Assembly: GCA_013397435.1 (NCBI GenBank)
Contig: VZRG01000006.1
Location: 1,228,960-1,292,959, forward strand
DNA from: Erythrocercus mccallii
Taxonomy: Eukaryota > Chordata > Aves > Passeriformes > Dicruridae
DNA: 64,000 nt
Direction: 5' to 3'
Position 1 is the stretch's first letter. Every line of letters begins with the position of its first letter. Positions 25,756 to 38,100 of this stretch are shown in pieces. Both the position numbers and the translations under genes were made by a program. Under the pieces are notes generated by a model. The model worked only from the letters and a program-made list of their open reading frames with translations. It searched no databases and was not told the DNA's origin.

Positions 25756-27454
25756 TTCCACTAGACTTCCTTACACCTTTCAAAAATAAAGGTTACCTTC
25801 AAAGGAAGACAGCTATTGAAAAGCTAGATAAGGTGCAACTGTTGATTCAGTCCACCAGCCTATGAATCATTATTTAACTTTTAAAGATATTATAAAAGAT
25901 TATACACACACAAACACACATACAAATAATAGAAAAGCAAAACAACAACTAAAAAAGGTCCCAAAGCCCAGCTGCTTGTCAGTCTCAACCCTCTATTTTC
26001 AAAGGTCTTGTCCTCAGTTTCGAAGTTCATGTTTCTATCTCTGAAAGGCAGCCTCTGATGCAGCACAGATTGAAAGAATCTTTATCTGATCTGTAAAGAT
26101 CAACTCCTTAGAAGGCCTATTCATCTTCCTGCCTTCATTTTTTCTTACATATGTGTCATATTTTTATCTTGTCCTTGACAGCACAGAATTCTGTCAGCAA
26201 ATGGCCCAATTAGATTTATATTCAGAACAATTAAATAATTTTTTTGTGCTTCTTACTCTCTTTTAGGTATTTTATTTGAAAATAATATTCAACTACTTCT
26301 TGATATATTAAGCTATTATAAAATGTGTAAGTAATCTTAAGACTTAATAGATATCAGTAGCCTCACAAACTTTCTAAAACACAAAATCCAAGGTTTTTTT
26401 AGGTTAAGAAAATAAGTACCATGGTAAAAGATGACAATATCAAGCTTATAAGAACAACACAGAATACACAATGACATTCAAGTCCTGACTGTAAAATATT
26501 ACCCAAATATTCAAACCTGCTTTTGCATGAACAGCACAAAAGCCACAAGAAGTACGTGTAAAAATGGTTAAATACATAGTTTTCATATATGTGTCTGAAA
26601 TACAAATAGTTTTCTCCCATTGTTGATTATGAATTGGATATGAATTACAAGATGGGGACGAGGTTTTGTAAGACTCATATATTGGTGTCTGAAGTGTCAA
26701 TGCAAGACTCACACTGTTATTTCACTACAGCTTTAATACAGATTGATAAAGTCTAAAAGATTACATTCTCATCTCGGTAAGCTGTTACATTCTATATTAA
26801 ACCAAATTAGAACTATTCTACCTTGATTCTAGTGTTTTTACCCGCATAGCTTACGTTGTATTTTAACAGGAATTCTTGGTATATGAATTATCCAAGTACC
26901 CAGGAATTACCCTGTTCAATAATTTTACATTATTGTAGAAAAAGACCACCCAGTTTGTCACAGAGAGTGTGAGTTCAACAAAAAACTGTAAACTGGAAGG
27001 TCAGTGACCCAAAAGTGAACATAGGTGTGCTAAAACTAGCAAGACCATAACCCTCATATAAACACATCTGCATTTATTTTCTTTGTCTTATTTCCATAAT
27101 TCCAGTGGGCCACAGGAGGAGTTAATAGGGCCTGACTACCCTTTTACTTGTAATTTATAAAGATATTTCCTATATGATCTTTCTAATAAGTGGGCACTGA
27201 AAAATTACCACAACAAAAGCTGATCTAAATTTGATGAAGCTGAGGTATGTCAGTTTGGATAATACAGTCTCAACCATAAAACAATGTCTTAGGCTGAACC
27301 TAAGACATGTCTAATTTTGCTGATTTAAATTGTTACCACAAGTTTTAATGTTTCCTCTTTCAACTAAATTTGTTTTCTTTTAAAATAATTGTGATTGCTA
27401 ACACTGAAGCACAAAAGTTTCTATAATTCATATTTCCCTATGTCAAATAAGATA

Positions 27455-27562
27455 TTTCCTTTCCTTTCCTTTCCTTTCCTTTCCTTTCCTTTCCTTTCCT
27501 TTCCTTTCCTTTCCTTTCCTTTCCTTTCCTTTCCTTTCCTTTCCATTCCATTCCATTCCATT
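27455..27562 (+). repeat. (TTTCC)18 microsatellite followed by ATTCC units
   Basis: Ninety bases of uninterrupted TTTCC pentamers (27455-27544) pass into three ATTCC units and ATTA. The first part is a pure polypyrimidine tract on the plus strand. It is likely to be length-polymorphic and prone to polymerase slippage. Confidence 0.97.
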
Positions 27563-29201
27563 ATATAAAGGCCATACTCTTCAGCATACGTGTAACCAGA
27601 ACTTTAAACATATTTTTAAGATTTTTTTTTTCTTTTAATATAGTGACCAAATATAGGTTTTTGGTTTTTGCTCATCTGCAGCTTGGTTATATTTTAGGTA
27701 TTTACACGGCAGAGTCACAGCTTCTCTTCACTCTGACATCTGCTGTGCCACATGATGGAAATGTGATCTGTGCTCTGTTAATGAGGATATCTGAAGCATA
27801 TAAGGTCACAGAAAGACTGTATTTATAACTGGTCTCCTATATTCTATACAGAATTTGTGTGTTGTACTCAGCTACTCTCTGGGGACAGTTTCACTTCTGT
27901 CATCTAAGGCAGCAGTTCAGCCATATTCATATGGAAAAAGGGTATACCAGGGGTCTGCTGACATTGTAATATTTACGAAAGCAGCCTTCATATATAATTA
28001 CTGGCCTTAATATAGATATATATATATTTAAAACAGTTGGGAATTAGCACAATTTTTTGAAAAGCTAATGTTATTATATTCTGGACAACACTGCAAAGTA
28101 GCACCTCAATCCTTGTCTTACACTTTATAAACAATTAACAACAACCTAAAATGCTACATTTTTTTTCTAATTAAGCTGTAGATTACAAAAATCAACTTTA
28201 ATTAAACAGTAAGCAGAAAATGACTTTCCACAGTTTGTCTGTTTTTCTAATGCATTTCAAGACATTTTTGCTTTTTTTCATTTGAAAAGTAATTCTATTT
28301 CAGACCTTCTTAATAAATTTTTCTAAGGAGATGACCTCCTATCCAAAGCAAGGCTGCCATGTTGGCTGCAAAGCAACCTAATAGAAAAAAGTTATCACCT
28401 TCCAGGTGTTTAGAACACAGAGCTTTAAAGATTTTCAGTATCTGTTAATAGTTACAGTGAAAATAATTCTTTGTCATTCAAGACAAATTTTATTCCTATG
28501 GTTTACTTAAATGAAAGAAGGAAAAAAAAAAGGCTGATTGTCTACAGAGAACTTTTCTTCATGGTCTTCTGGTTCCAAAGCAAATCAAGCCACTGGTCTA
28601 AATAAGATTAGAAATCAATGGGAAATCAAATCTGAACTAGAGTACTTGAGATTACAATATTGCAAGTAAAGTTAATGCTTTCTGACATAACTTGTCACAT
28701 TTATTTTAACAGGAAAAGCTGAAATTGGGATGCCATAAATAAATGCATCCCACATGTGCTTCTGACATCTAAAGCATCACGTGCAATCACCTGTCACTGA
28801 CAAAAGTGTCATATAAGGAAAGTAAAAAAGGATAAAGCCCAAAGAACATTTGTCACAGTAACACTTCTCCATTACATAAAAGCAGCCCTTTCCTAAAACA
28901 TGAAGCAGAAATAGCTCTTCTATTTGTTCCTTTCTTTTAAATGTATTTAATAATTTCCCTAACACTAGCAAGCTAACAAAAAGAGAAGGAAAAAGTGGCA
29001 CAATGGCAGTACTTCAAGGCCTAAAAAAGAGCTGAAAGTCTTTCAAATATATACTATATAAGAATTCTCATTAAAGTTTTAGAAAGAATCTAAAATCCTT
29101 CAGCAGTAGTACAGATATTGTCAAACAATTTTTGTTTACATCCTGAAAACAAATCAGGGAAGAACTGGAGCTATATACACCACAGAAAGTCATTGCTGGA
29201 G

Positions 29202-29233
29202 AATAAATAATAAAATAATAAATAAATAAATAA
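29202..29233 (+). repeat. (AATA)n microsatellite
   Basis: An imperfect then perfect AATA/AAT run with four clean tetramers at its right end. Confidence 0.85.
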
Positions 29234-30563
29234 GCTAAACTCCATACATTTAAATTTCTGGAAAAGTGGTACAGCTCGATATGCACTTAGGTGAGTGCAC
29301 AGCCTGCAGAAGTTGTAGGGGATGATGTCAAGGACTAATTTGTAGCTTTCTGAAAACTTACTTCAGCTTCATCTCCAATGTCCATAATCCTAAGTAGAAC
29401 TAACAAGACCATTGGTACCAAATGAAGAAAAACCTCACACGAGCAGTTAAAGGAAAAATGAACCACAGGTCCAAAGGCATCACTGGAGGAGCACCTGAGT
29501 ACCAGAGATCAAATACAGCCACCGTGAAAAATGTAGGGAGCATAAAATTGTCTTCTCTGACTGCAGCACTGAGTCTAGTCCATGAGGCATGAACTATTAC
29601 TTGTGTGAAATATTACTTGTATGAAATACACCTTACACACTTAATATGGTGCAGTAAGGGTGTACAAATGAGTTATATTTAACTAAAAATAAACAGCAAA
29701 AAGGAGTGTAATAGATTCACATCAGAAGGTAGAGAAGCAGAATTTCCACATTTATAGGGAGAGGGAAAGAGGAAGGCACTCCAGTACCCAAGCCAGAGTA
29801 TATTTCTAGGATGTGTGCAACCAGGAGATTTGAGAAGCTGGGCAATATTATGACAGCTTGATACTGCCAAAAATGTTTCAGTAGACAAGGGAGTACGATA
29901 GAGACAACTGTAGATAAAGGCATGAAGAAAAACTATTAGAAGAGTAAGACAGTCTGTCAAATGCATCCTGACATCTAGAAGTGAATTTTCACTAGAGTGG
30001 TGTATAAAAATAGCAGAAGACCACTTTTTAAGACATCATTCATCCTTCCTTTTGCAGGTTTAAACCCCTTAGGGTTTATTACATTTTCACTCTAATAATT
30101 CATATGCCTTAAATGTAAGTCACATTAGTGTTATATTTTTAAACAGGCTCAAAGTGAAGGACACACGTTGAAACCATTAGACTGAAATTGCCAACTGCTC
30201 CAACAAATCTCAAATTGCATAACACCACCAGCTCCAGCTCACTGCCTGCTTTAGAAAACTCTTTTAAGCTTCACAGCTGAGCTAGTAACTTCACAGGCAT
30301 GAGTAGAAAATTACATGTATATTGAGTAGGCATGCCTTGTTTTCCTGTTTTTTTTTCACATGCTTTATATCAACTCAAGGAGAAATCAGAAGTACATAAT
30401 TGTTTTTTTAAAAATATCAAAATTAACTCACCTCAAAAAAAGTGTTCTAAAATGTTGAAAAGGTAATTTTCCTCTGACTTAAAAAGAAAATTAACTTGAC
30501 ACAGTTCTGATTGTTTTACAACTCCTATAATACCTCCTCAGTAAGTCTCCAATTAAAACAATC

Positions 30564-30630
30564 AAAAAGAAAAAAAAACACCACCAAAAAAAATCCCAAA
30601 CAGCAGCAACAACAACAACCACCCCAAAAT
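30564..30630 (+). repeat. A-rich and (CAA)n low complexity
   Basis: Poly-A segments broken by CACCACC are followed by CAGCAGCAACAACAACAACC. Confidence 0.85.
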
Positions 30631-33600
30631 ATAACCTACCAATTTATATATGTTAGCTGATTCACTGAAATCTGACTGATATCCAAATAGGAACGGACAT
30701 AACTGAAATATGTACATGCCAAGCGCCTTATTTTAAAGGGAAAAATAGGGGAAAAAAACACCCAAATCAGGTAAATATCTCCTTTCAAAGTACAACAAGA
30801 AGAAAACATTGATACAGACTGGCATCACTTATGCAAGACAAACACTAAAGACAGTTACCTTTAATCAAACAGGGGATGCAAGAGCAGCTGCATCTTGTCT
30901 CATCATATAATCAAAAAGAACAACAAATTCCACAGAATGCTAAAGTTTCATATGAGTTTAGTAACATTATATCAAATAATATAATTTTACTGTCAATACA
31001 ACTCAGAAACAATATTAAATATATACTGAATATTCAAAACACAAGCAGTATATCTGTTTAAAGTTATAGCTTCTGCTAAAATCACAAAAGTGGAGTTCAG
31101 CTAGCTAGGAAACACTAAATATGGAGAAGTGTAGTGAGTTCTAGATTTAGTCACACTTTGTGTGCTACAAAAGACATTTAGATGTAATGCTGTTGTAATC
31201 CTAAAAGAAGATCATAAAGCTGGAGATTTAAAATCTCTGCTGAACTGATAAGCAAATATCTCTTTTGGCCATGTCACCAGAAACAGCATTAGACTTTCTC
31301 AGAGTTGGATGAGTACTTACAGAAAGAAGAGCAAAATCCAGAATTTCAAACAATAACAGGAGTGAACAGAGTTCATTTATCATCTATTCCTCTGTACAAT
31401 AGGACAGACATGTTTTATTTAATGTATTTCATTAAGACACATTCATAACCTAAACAGTAATGATAAAGTCCCAAGTAGTTAATGGTTAAATAATAATAAT
31501 AAAATCAAGACAGCACTGAAGTCTGCAGCAGCATTTCCAGAAATGGGCCTATGAACAATGTAACTGTATTAACACTAAAATATAAATGAATAGGGGAACC
31601 AAATTGTGAATTTTAGAAAAAAAAAAATAAAAAATCAGCATGTTCACCTCATCTCTCCAATGTATAAAACAGAATAATGAATTTGACTAATTACAAGTCT
31701 GTCCAAAATGAATCCATTTCTTAAATATATATACGTATTCACTTAAAAGTACAGCTAAATACCAAATGCAGCTTTAACAAGGCAAGATAGTGTCTCAACA
31801 GCTTTGCATGTCAGGGAAAAAAAAAAAATAGAGCAGGTGGTGGGCTATAGCTGCTGAATAATCAACTTGATCTCATCAGCAGTCAGGGGATGAGAGCCAA
31901 GGAAACGTTACTGTTGGCAACAGCAGAAACAAATGATACATTAATACTGCATGCTATTTTCAGGCAATATTTCCCTAATGGAAATAACTCTAGTCAAAAG
32001 AAATAGAAAGTGTTTAACTGTGAGTCCTGGAGAAAACTGGGTACAAAGGAAAATGACCTTCCCCTGGCAAAGTGTGGTTTTTATTTTCCTGGAGATCCTG
32101 TGTCAGCCACGACAGCAATGCTGGGAACATTTGTACCTTTGCTGCTACGTCTAGCTTTGACCCAGGATAACAGGACACCCAAAGCCCCTTCATTTCCTTC
32201 TTATCACATGGAGTGTAACAACACCCTGCTTCTAAACTTTCCCAAATATATTTCAAAAGAAGTGTTGCACTCCCAACATTCTCTCTACTGGACAGGCTCA
32301 AGTTTTAATGTTCAGGTGTAGACATGTCAAGTTTTTAAATGTAATTCAGGTCCTTTGTTAGTCATACCTTTTCTATTAAGGACTACATGGGATTTACTAG
32401 TTCTAACCCTCCAATAGAACATTCTTCCAGACTGTAATGTAAAAATACCTTAAAATAAAAAGTAGACAAAAATGTAAGGTGGGAATGCTGAAAATGGCAT
32501 ATTCTACATTTCCATGCATTGTGTTGATCATGATTTCTCTTCAGCATCTCTTGTCATGTACATGTCATGTACTGGACAAGTTATGACCCCTTTGTTGCAG
32601 GCAAAACAGTCTCTCTCAGGACATTCTTATGATATACAGAAAATACAACTTGTTTAATGTATACCATTAACCTTTAATCATATTTATGAACTGTAAGACT
32701 TTTAAAATGGAATTACATGTGAAAAAATACTTTTTCTCATTGTAAAACCTCCAGCTGTAAAACCAATGCATATTTGCATGGCTACAAAAGTATTTAATAC
32801 TTTTCCCATCCATTGTGAAATAACTAATGCTAATTGTATTTAACACATAAAGGAATTTAAAGCAGAAGGGTGACATAATGCAACCAAAGTCACACAAAAT
32901 ATTAGTGTTAGGTAACTAGTAACACTGAAGTCCATAAGATTTATCCTCTTAGTGAATCCACTGTATTTTCCTATCAGTTATTTTCCTCCTTTTTCTATGA
33001 TTATGTACATGAACTATAGCTATGCTTAAGGAATGTATTTAATTGGCTGTCTTAATGACTAATGCACAGATCTGAGTCAACATTCAAACTATTATTTCCT
33101 TCTAATTTTTACAACAAGAAAAAAAATAAAAAAAACCCCACCCCAAACAAGGTTGTTTTTAGTGTTACCCTCACAGGTGTCAAATTTGAGAACTACTACA
33201 AGAGGTTTGGGTTTGTATGATGACTTCCACCAAAAGGTGTTTAATTAGGATGTCTCACACTTTTCTCTGTATGAAAATCTAATTGCCACCTTCTAGCTCA
33301 AAGAACACAATCATGAAGCATTATCCCATCTCAGAACTGTCTAAGTATCTTCCACATGTCAGTTTCACATTTGCTATTATTTTATTTTATTTTTCAGTCT
33401 TGCATGCATCTTTTCTATATAGGTAATATTGAACCATGCCAGCAAATTTGGCGCACTCCAACAAGTGTGTTTTATTTCAATTGCTGCTACTCTACTGAAA
33501 ATCATCATCAGAATCAAACCACGAAGAGCAGAAAGAAATAAGAAGCAGCTAACCCTTGTTCTAAAAAAACTTAACACAGTCAGGAATGTCACTGTACAAG

Positions 33601-34751
33601 TAAAGCAAAATCTGGCAGTACTTTGCAGACTGGATGTTTGAGGCACCTAACTCAGTATGATGCAGTTGACTGCAGTTGATCTGAGTTGCACTTAAAAACT
33701 CTGCCCAAGAAGAATTTCTTCCACATTCCTGTTAAGCTGGCACATTATATGGCAGAGATGATTTTCAGAAATCAGTCTGAATCTTAAATTAAGACACCTG
33801 AGCTGATACTTAGGGACTGGCAGACTGCTAAAGGCTTAGAGTTTTTTTAAACACTGCAGGATGTTTTTTTAGGATTTGATGGAATTGCTTTTGGGCTATA
33901 TTCTCAAGAAATACTGGAAAACAGGTGAGTTTTGCAAGTGGAAAGGCTGATTCTTCTGGGCACTCCCCTGTCACATTAAACATTAAAATTTGAGAAGTCA
34001 GACACTTTGTGCCCTCATTTAGGTCACTGGCAGCATTGAAACGCTGATTCTCTGCTGAGCTGAAAAGTGACTCAATGCCAAGGAAAAAAAAGAATCCTGC
34101 ACTTCTATATGAAACCAACTAGAGATTTCAATATATCTTTCAAATCTATAGATTTGATGGGTACAACTCCATTAATAAAGACTAAAAGTGCCACTTCATG
34201 ATGCATCAGACAGTAACTCTTGACTCACCATCGATCAGTATGGTAAATGACATAAATGACAGTAAAACACATTTGCTTGCATATACAACAGAATTTTCAA
34301 GTACATAAAGCCCAAACTTAAAGCTTTATTAAATTAAATTACAGTTAAATTCAATCATGCAGTGAGCTCTTGTGGTCAGGTGGTTTTAGCAAAGTTGAAC
34401 AAATGGTGTAAGGAATGAGTACAGTGCAGAAACTTGGAGGTGAGAAGTGACAACAGGAATTCCTTCCCCCAGGCTGCCCCATGATAATATCACTATTTAA
34501 TGCTCTGGTCTATAAAACCAGACAGCTGGACACTTCTCATTAGCTGAACAGTTACATGGCTCAGTTGCTAGATTAAAGAGAAGATGAAAAATAAGGGAAA
34601 TTAACTTTAGCAAATTAAAACTGCAAACTGCATTTTCAAGATTTTTGTGTTTCTATCATTAGTCACTTGCCAAGCAATACCTTTAGCAATACCTTTACCC
34701 AAACCTTAGACCTTGAACTTATTTTTATCTGTGTTACCCATCTTCTTACTC

Positions 34752-34838
34752 AACAACACACACACACACACAAAAACCCAAGAAAAAACAAAAAACCCAC
34801 CCCCCCGCCCCCGCCAAAAAAAACCCACCAAAACAATA
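34752..34838 (+). repeat. (CA)n plus A-rich and C-rich low complexity
   Basis: A short CA microsatellite passes into A-rich sequence and then a C-rich segment with two CpGs (ACCCCCCCGCCCCCGCC) near 34799-34815. The proline-rich frame across it is low complexity. Confidence 0.85.
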
Positions 34839-35095
34839 CAAAAAGAAATCTCTTAGGAACTGGAAATTTCAGCAGGCATGGGCAGATGTGTGATTATGGC
34901 ATATCAGAAGCCATAGGACAGTACAGCAAACACTCTGCCTGGCTTCTGGATTCCCACCCATGCCATTTTTGTTAATTCAGACAGGGATGGCAGCAGCAAA
35001 GCCACTGCTGCTCGGACACAAAAGCTGGCAGCCAACCTCAGGAGTGCCCAGAAAGGTAAAAAATAAGAAAGTGGAAACTTCTGCCAGCTCATGGA

Positions 35096-35112
35096 TTTTT
35101 TTTTTTTTTTTT
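35096..35112. repeat. Poly-T run (T17)
   Basis: Seventeen T residues following CTCATGGA. No retroposon body was recognised next to it. Confidence 0.85.
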
Positions 35113-38100
35113 ATAACTGCAATTCAAAGAAAAGCTACTTAAATGCAAAGCTGCTGTGCATCTCAATCCATCAAGTATATTGTTATCCAACAAAATCTAA
35201 AGAGGTTGCTCATGGAAGTACTCAATTGCTGGGAAGATCACAGCTTTGATTAGCAATTTAACTGGAAACAAAGTCTCTGATGTTCTGTGCAGTGTAAAAA
35301 TAATGTGGAAGGGAGATTTGCACTCTGTGCTGGAGTTTTACAGGTACTGTATGCTTAACAAACTGCAGAATGTAGCACTGAATTATACTACATATGTTCC
35401 GCTGAGTTTGTAGAAAACATTCTTGTATTTGCATAATAAAATAAAAAAGCATCGTAAAACACATGCTCATTTTCTGAAATGTATATGTAAAGTACAAATA
35501 TCTTGCTCCAAGTGTTTCTTCACATAAAAGTATATATATTAAGTAATGAAAAAAAAACGAAAAAGAAAAACATTTGCAATAGAGATAGTCTGATGTATCA
35601 TTTCAAACCAGAGTGTATAATCCAGACAGACTATGCTTTTTTTACAGTAGCATAATGAGGTTTGTGTTTAAAGGTTTTTTAGCTGTTGAATTGTTCAACT
35701 GATTAAATAGTTTATTTGTTTGCACCATTTTTAATCCTTGGGCTTATAGCCTCAGCAAAACATAAAGCAAAGAGACAAAAAAAGTCAACAAAAATTTCAA
35801 AAGTAAAACTAGCAAATTAAAAAAAAAAAAAAGAAGAACCATACCATTTCTAAAGTAAAGAAATTTGAAGACTGCTTAAATTGATCCTAGTCAAGCCCTA
35901 CCTTCAAAAGGTCATGACATTCTGAGAGTAATATCTCTTTATACCCTGATTCATTAGTTGTCTTTTGTTATTTCTTGCATAGGCAATTTTGTGTATAGTT
36001 TTTAGTCTACCATTACCAGATAGGTTTATATATATTTGAGTATAGGGTGATGGAGTATTCCAAGATGAGTTGATTGCAGTCATTATAGCTATAGTTGTTA
36101 CAATGGTAAAACTGCTCATTCTAGTTATAGAAAACTTTTTGATCCCTTACTTACAGAGAAAAAAATCCAAAAAACCAAAAAAAAAACTAAACCAAGCAAT
36201 CTTCACCTGGATTTAAAATTCCTTTACACTTTGAACAATACAAAGGATGAAATGTTTTATGAGAAAGCTTAGAAAATGGGGTTTTAGTATTGAATAACAA
36301 TCTCTTTTTAAGGCCCTCCTTGCCTCTTCTATGATTTGCATCAGTGTTTCCCAGACACAGTTGTGTCTATTTTTTTTTTTTTAAGTATAAGCAAAGCTAG
36401 TTCAGAAGGGTTTTTTAAGCAGAAGTTAAAGAAAGACTTTCTTCCCACTTTGGGCAATACTTTGCAATGCTTGCAGAAGGCTTCCTAACAGTTCCAGTCA
36501 ATCCAGAAGAGTTAATTTACCAAACAAGGATTTTGCTTCACAGCAAGTAAATGAAAGAAAAGCCTTGTTAAACTGATTGTTTTCCAAGGTTGATACAAAT
36601 TTCACAGTAATCAAGCTTATTCCAGTGGAAGGACTTCTGGCTGATCACCTCATGTATTTCATGCGCAATCAGAAAGGAATTTGTATTGGATTGATATTTA
36701 TGCGCTTGGCTTTACACACAAAGAACTACGCTTTTCTTCAGCACTAATATTTGCAGTGGGCTAAGAGCTGAATCTTCAATATACACTTGAATTGTCAAGG
36801 CATATTTTAGTATCATCCTCTCTCTCTTACTGTAAACCTAGTCAAAAGTGTCAGAAAAGAAACCATGTTTTAGTTTGGAATAGGAGGTTACGTTTCCTAA
36901 AAATATTTGAAATGTTCGTTTTTCAAACATGCAATTTCTAGGTATAGTACATTTGAAAATGTCATAAAAATACTGTTCTTCCTTATTTTTGAACAATCAA
37001 GTTGTCAGATTTGTTTTAAGTGGAATCCACAGCATTGTACCAAAATCTTCTCAGTCAGTAGCAGCTTATTAAACAGATCTAGGTTTGTTTGGGTTTGGCT
37101 GTTGTTGTTTGTCAGTTGTTTCCTTTGTTTGGGTCTTTAAGTTATGGAAATAGCACTGCTCAGGTGACACCTTGAATCCTAAGCAAGTGTTATTGGTGCA
37201 AATCCTAGTTTATCTGTCAGAGGGATGAAAGGCAAATCTGAGAAGCTGCAGCACATGACAGTCATGAAGTTCTTGCCAAAGAGATCCAGGTAGCTTTTAA
37301 AAATCAGTGGGATTTATTAGAACTATGTGGCATTTACAGAGAGTTTAATTCTGGTCCAAACATACTCCTTCCCAAAACTCTGGCCTAAGCAGAATCTTCA
37401 TGGTTTTAATTAGGGATGTAAACATTTCTTACTACCTTAAAATAGATGAGATCAGCCAAGATTCAATGTTCACTGAAACATCATTTAAGAGTCTGACCAA
37501 AGGAGGTCTGTGGCAGAAGAGACCTCAGAAATTTATCCCCTACAGAACTGTTCCTCTATATGATTATGATCAAAATTAATTGATCTGCATTATCCCCTTG
37601 CAAAACTATCTTCTCTCTTGCCTGAGACAAAGTAGCTTAATTTACATCCAGGTAAAAAGGATCAAATTTTGAAATAGCATAATTTCAGTGATGTTCTGTG
37701 CAAAATACTGAATTAGTCTTTTAGGGGTAAATCCACAGCATCTAGCAACTGACAGTGAAAGACAAGGTGCAGAGGTCTCAGTGCCATCTCATTTACACTG
37801 TTATTTTTCCGTTTTAGTCCCTTGTCAACTATAATTTCATATTCTGCATTTAGAACTCTATCATCTCTCAACACACAAGGATTTAATGTCTGTCACAAAG
37901 ACCCAATAAACAATATGTGTTCATGTGTATACAATGCCATTTCTATCTCAGACAATATATGTATGCTAATATATCTGGGTTTGAGAGCTCAACAGCTCTC
38001 CAAAGTACCCAGATTTGGTACTTAAACAGCTTTATGAAATCCAGTATTGCCTTACAAACAAGTAAGTACTTTTATGCATATTAGAAATACTCCTTATTAG

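Larger units (their letters stand above)
24577..27454. other. Noncoding DNA; presumed intron
   Basis: No supported exon or named transposon. The stretch contains the minus-strand 111-codon frame at 24573-24908, which has no recognisable domain, and two local duplications and a poly-T run listed separately. Confidence 0.55.

Noticed and set aside
29362..29494. Minus-strand 133-bp open segment with donor GAA|GTAAGT and residues including MVLLVLLRIMDIGDEAE
   Set aside because: The frame exits in phase 0 while the next preferred candidate exon (24467-24576) needs phase 1. The acceptor is only moderate and no family is recognisable, so it was left out of the feature list.
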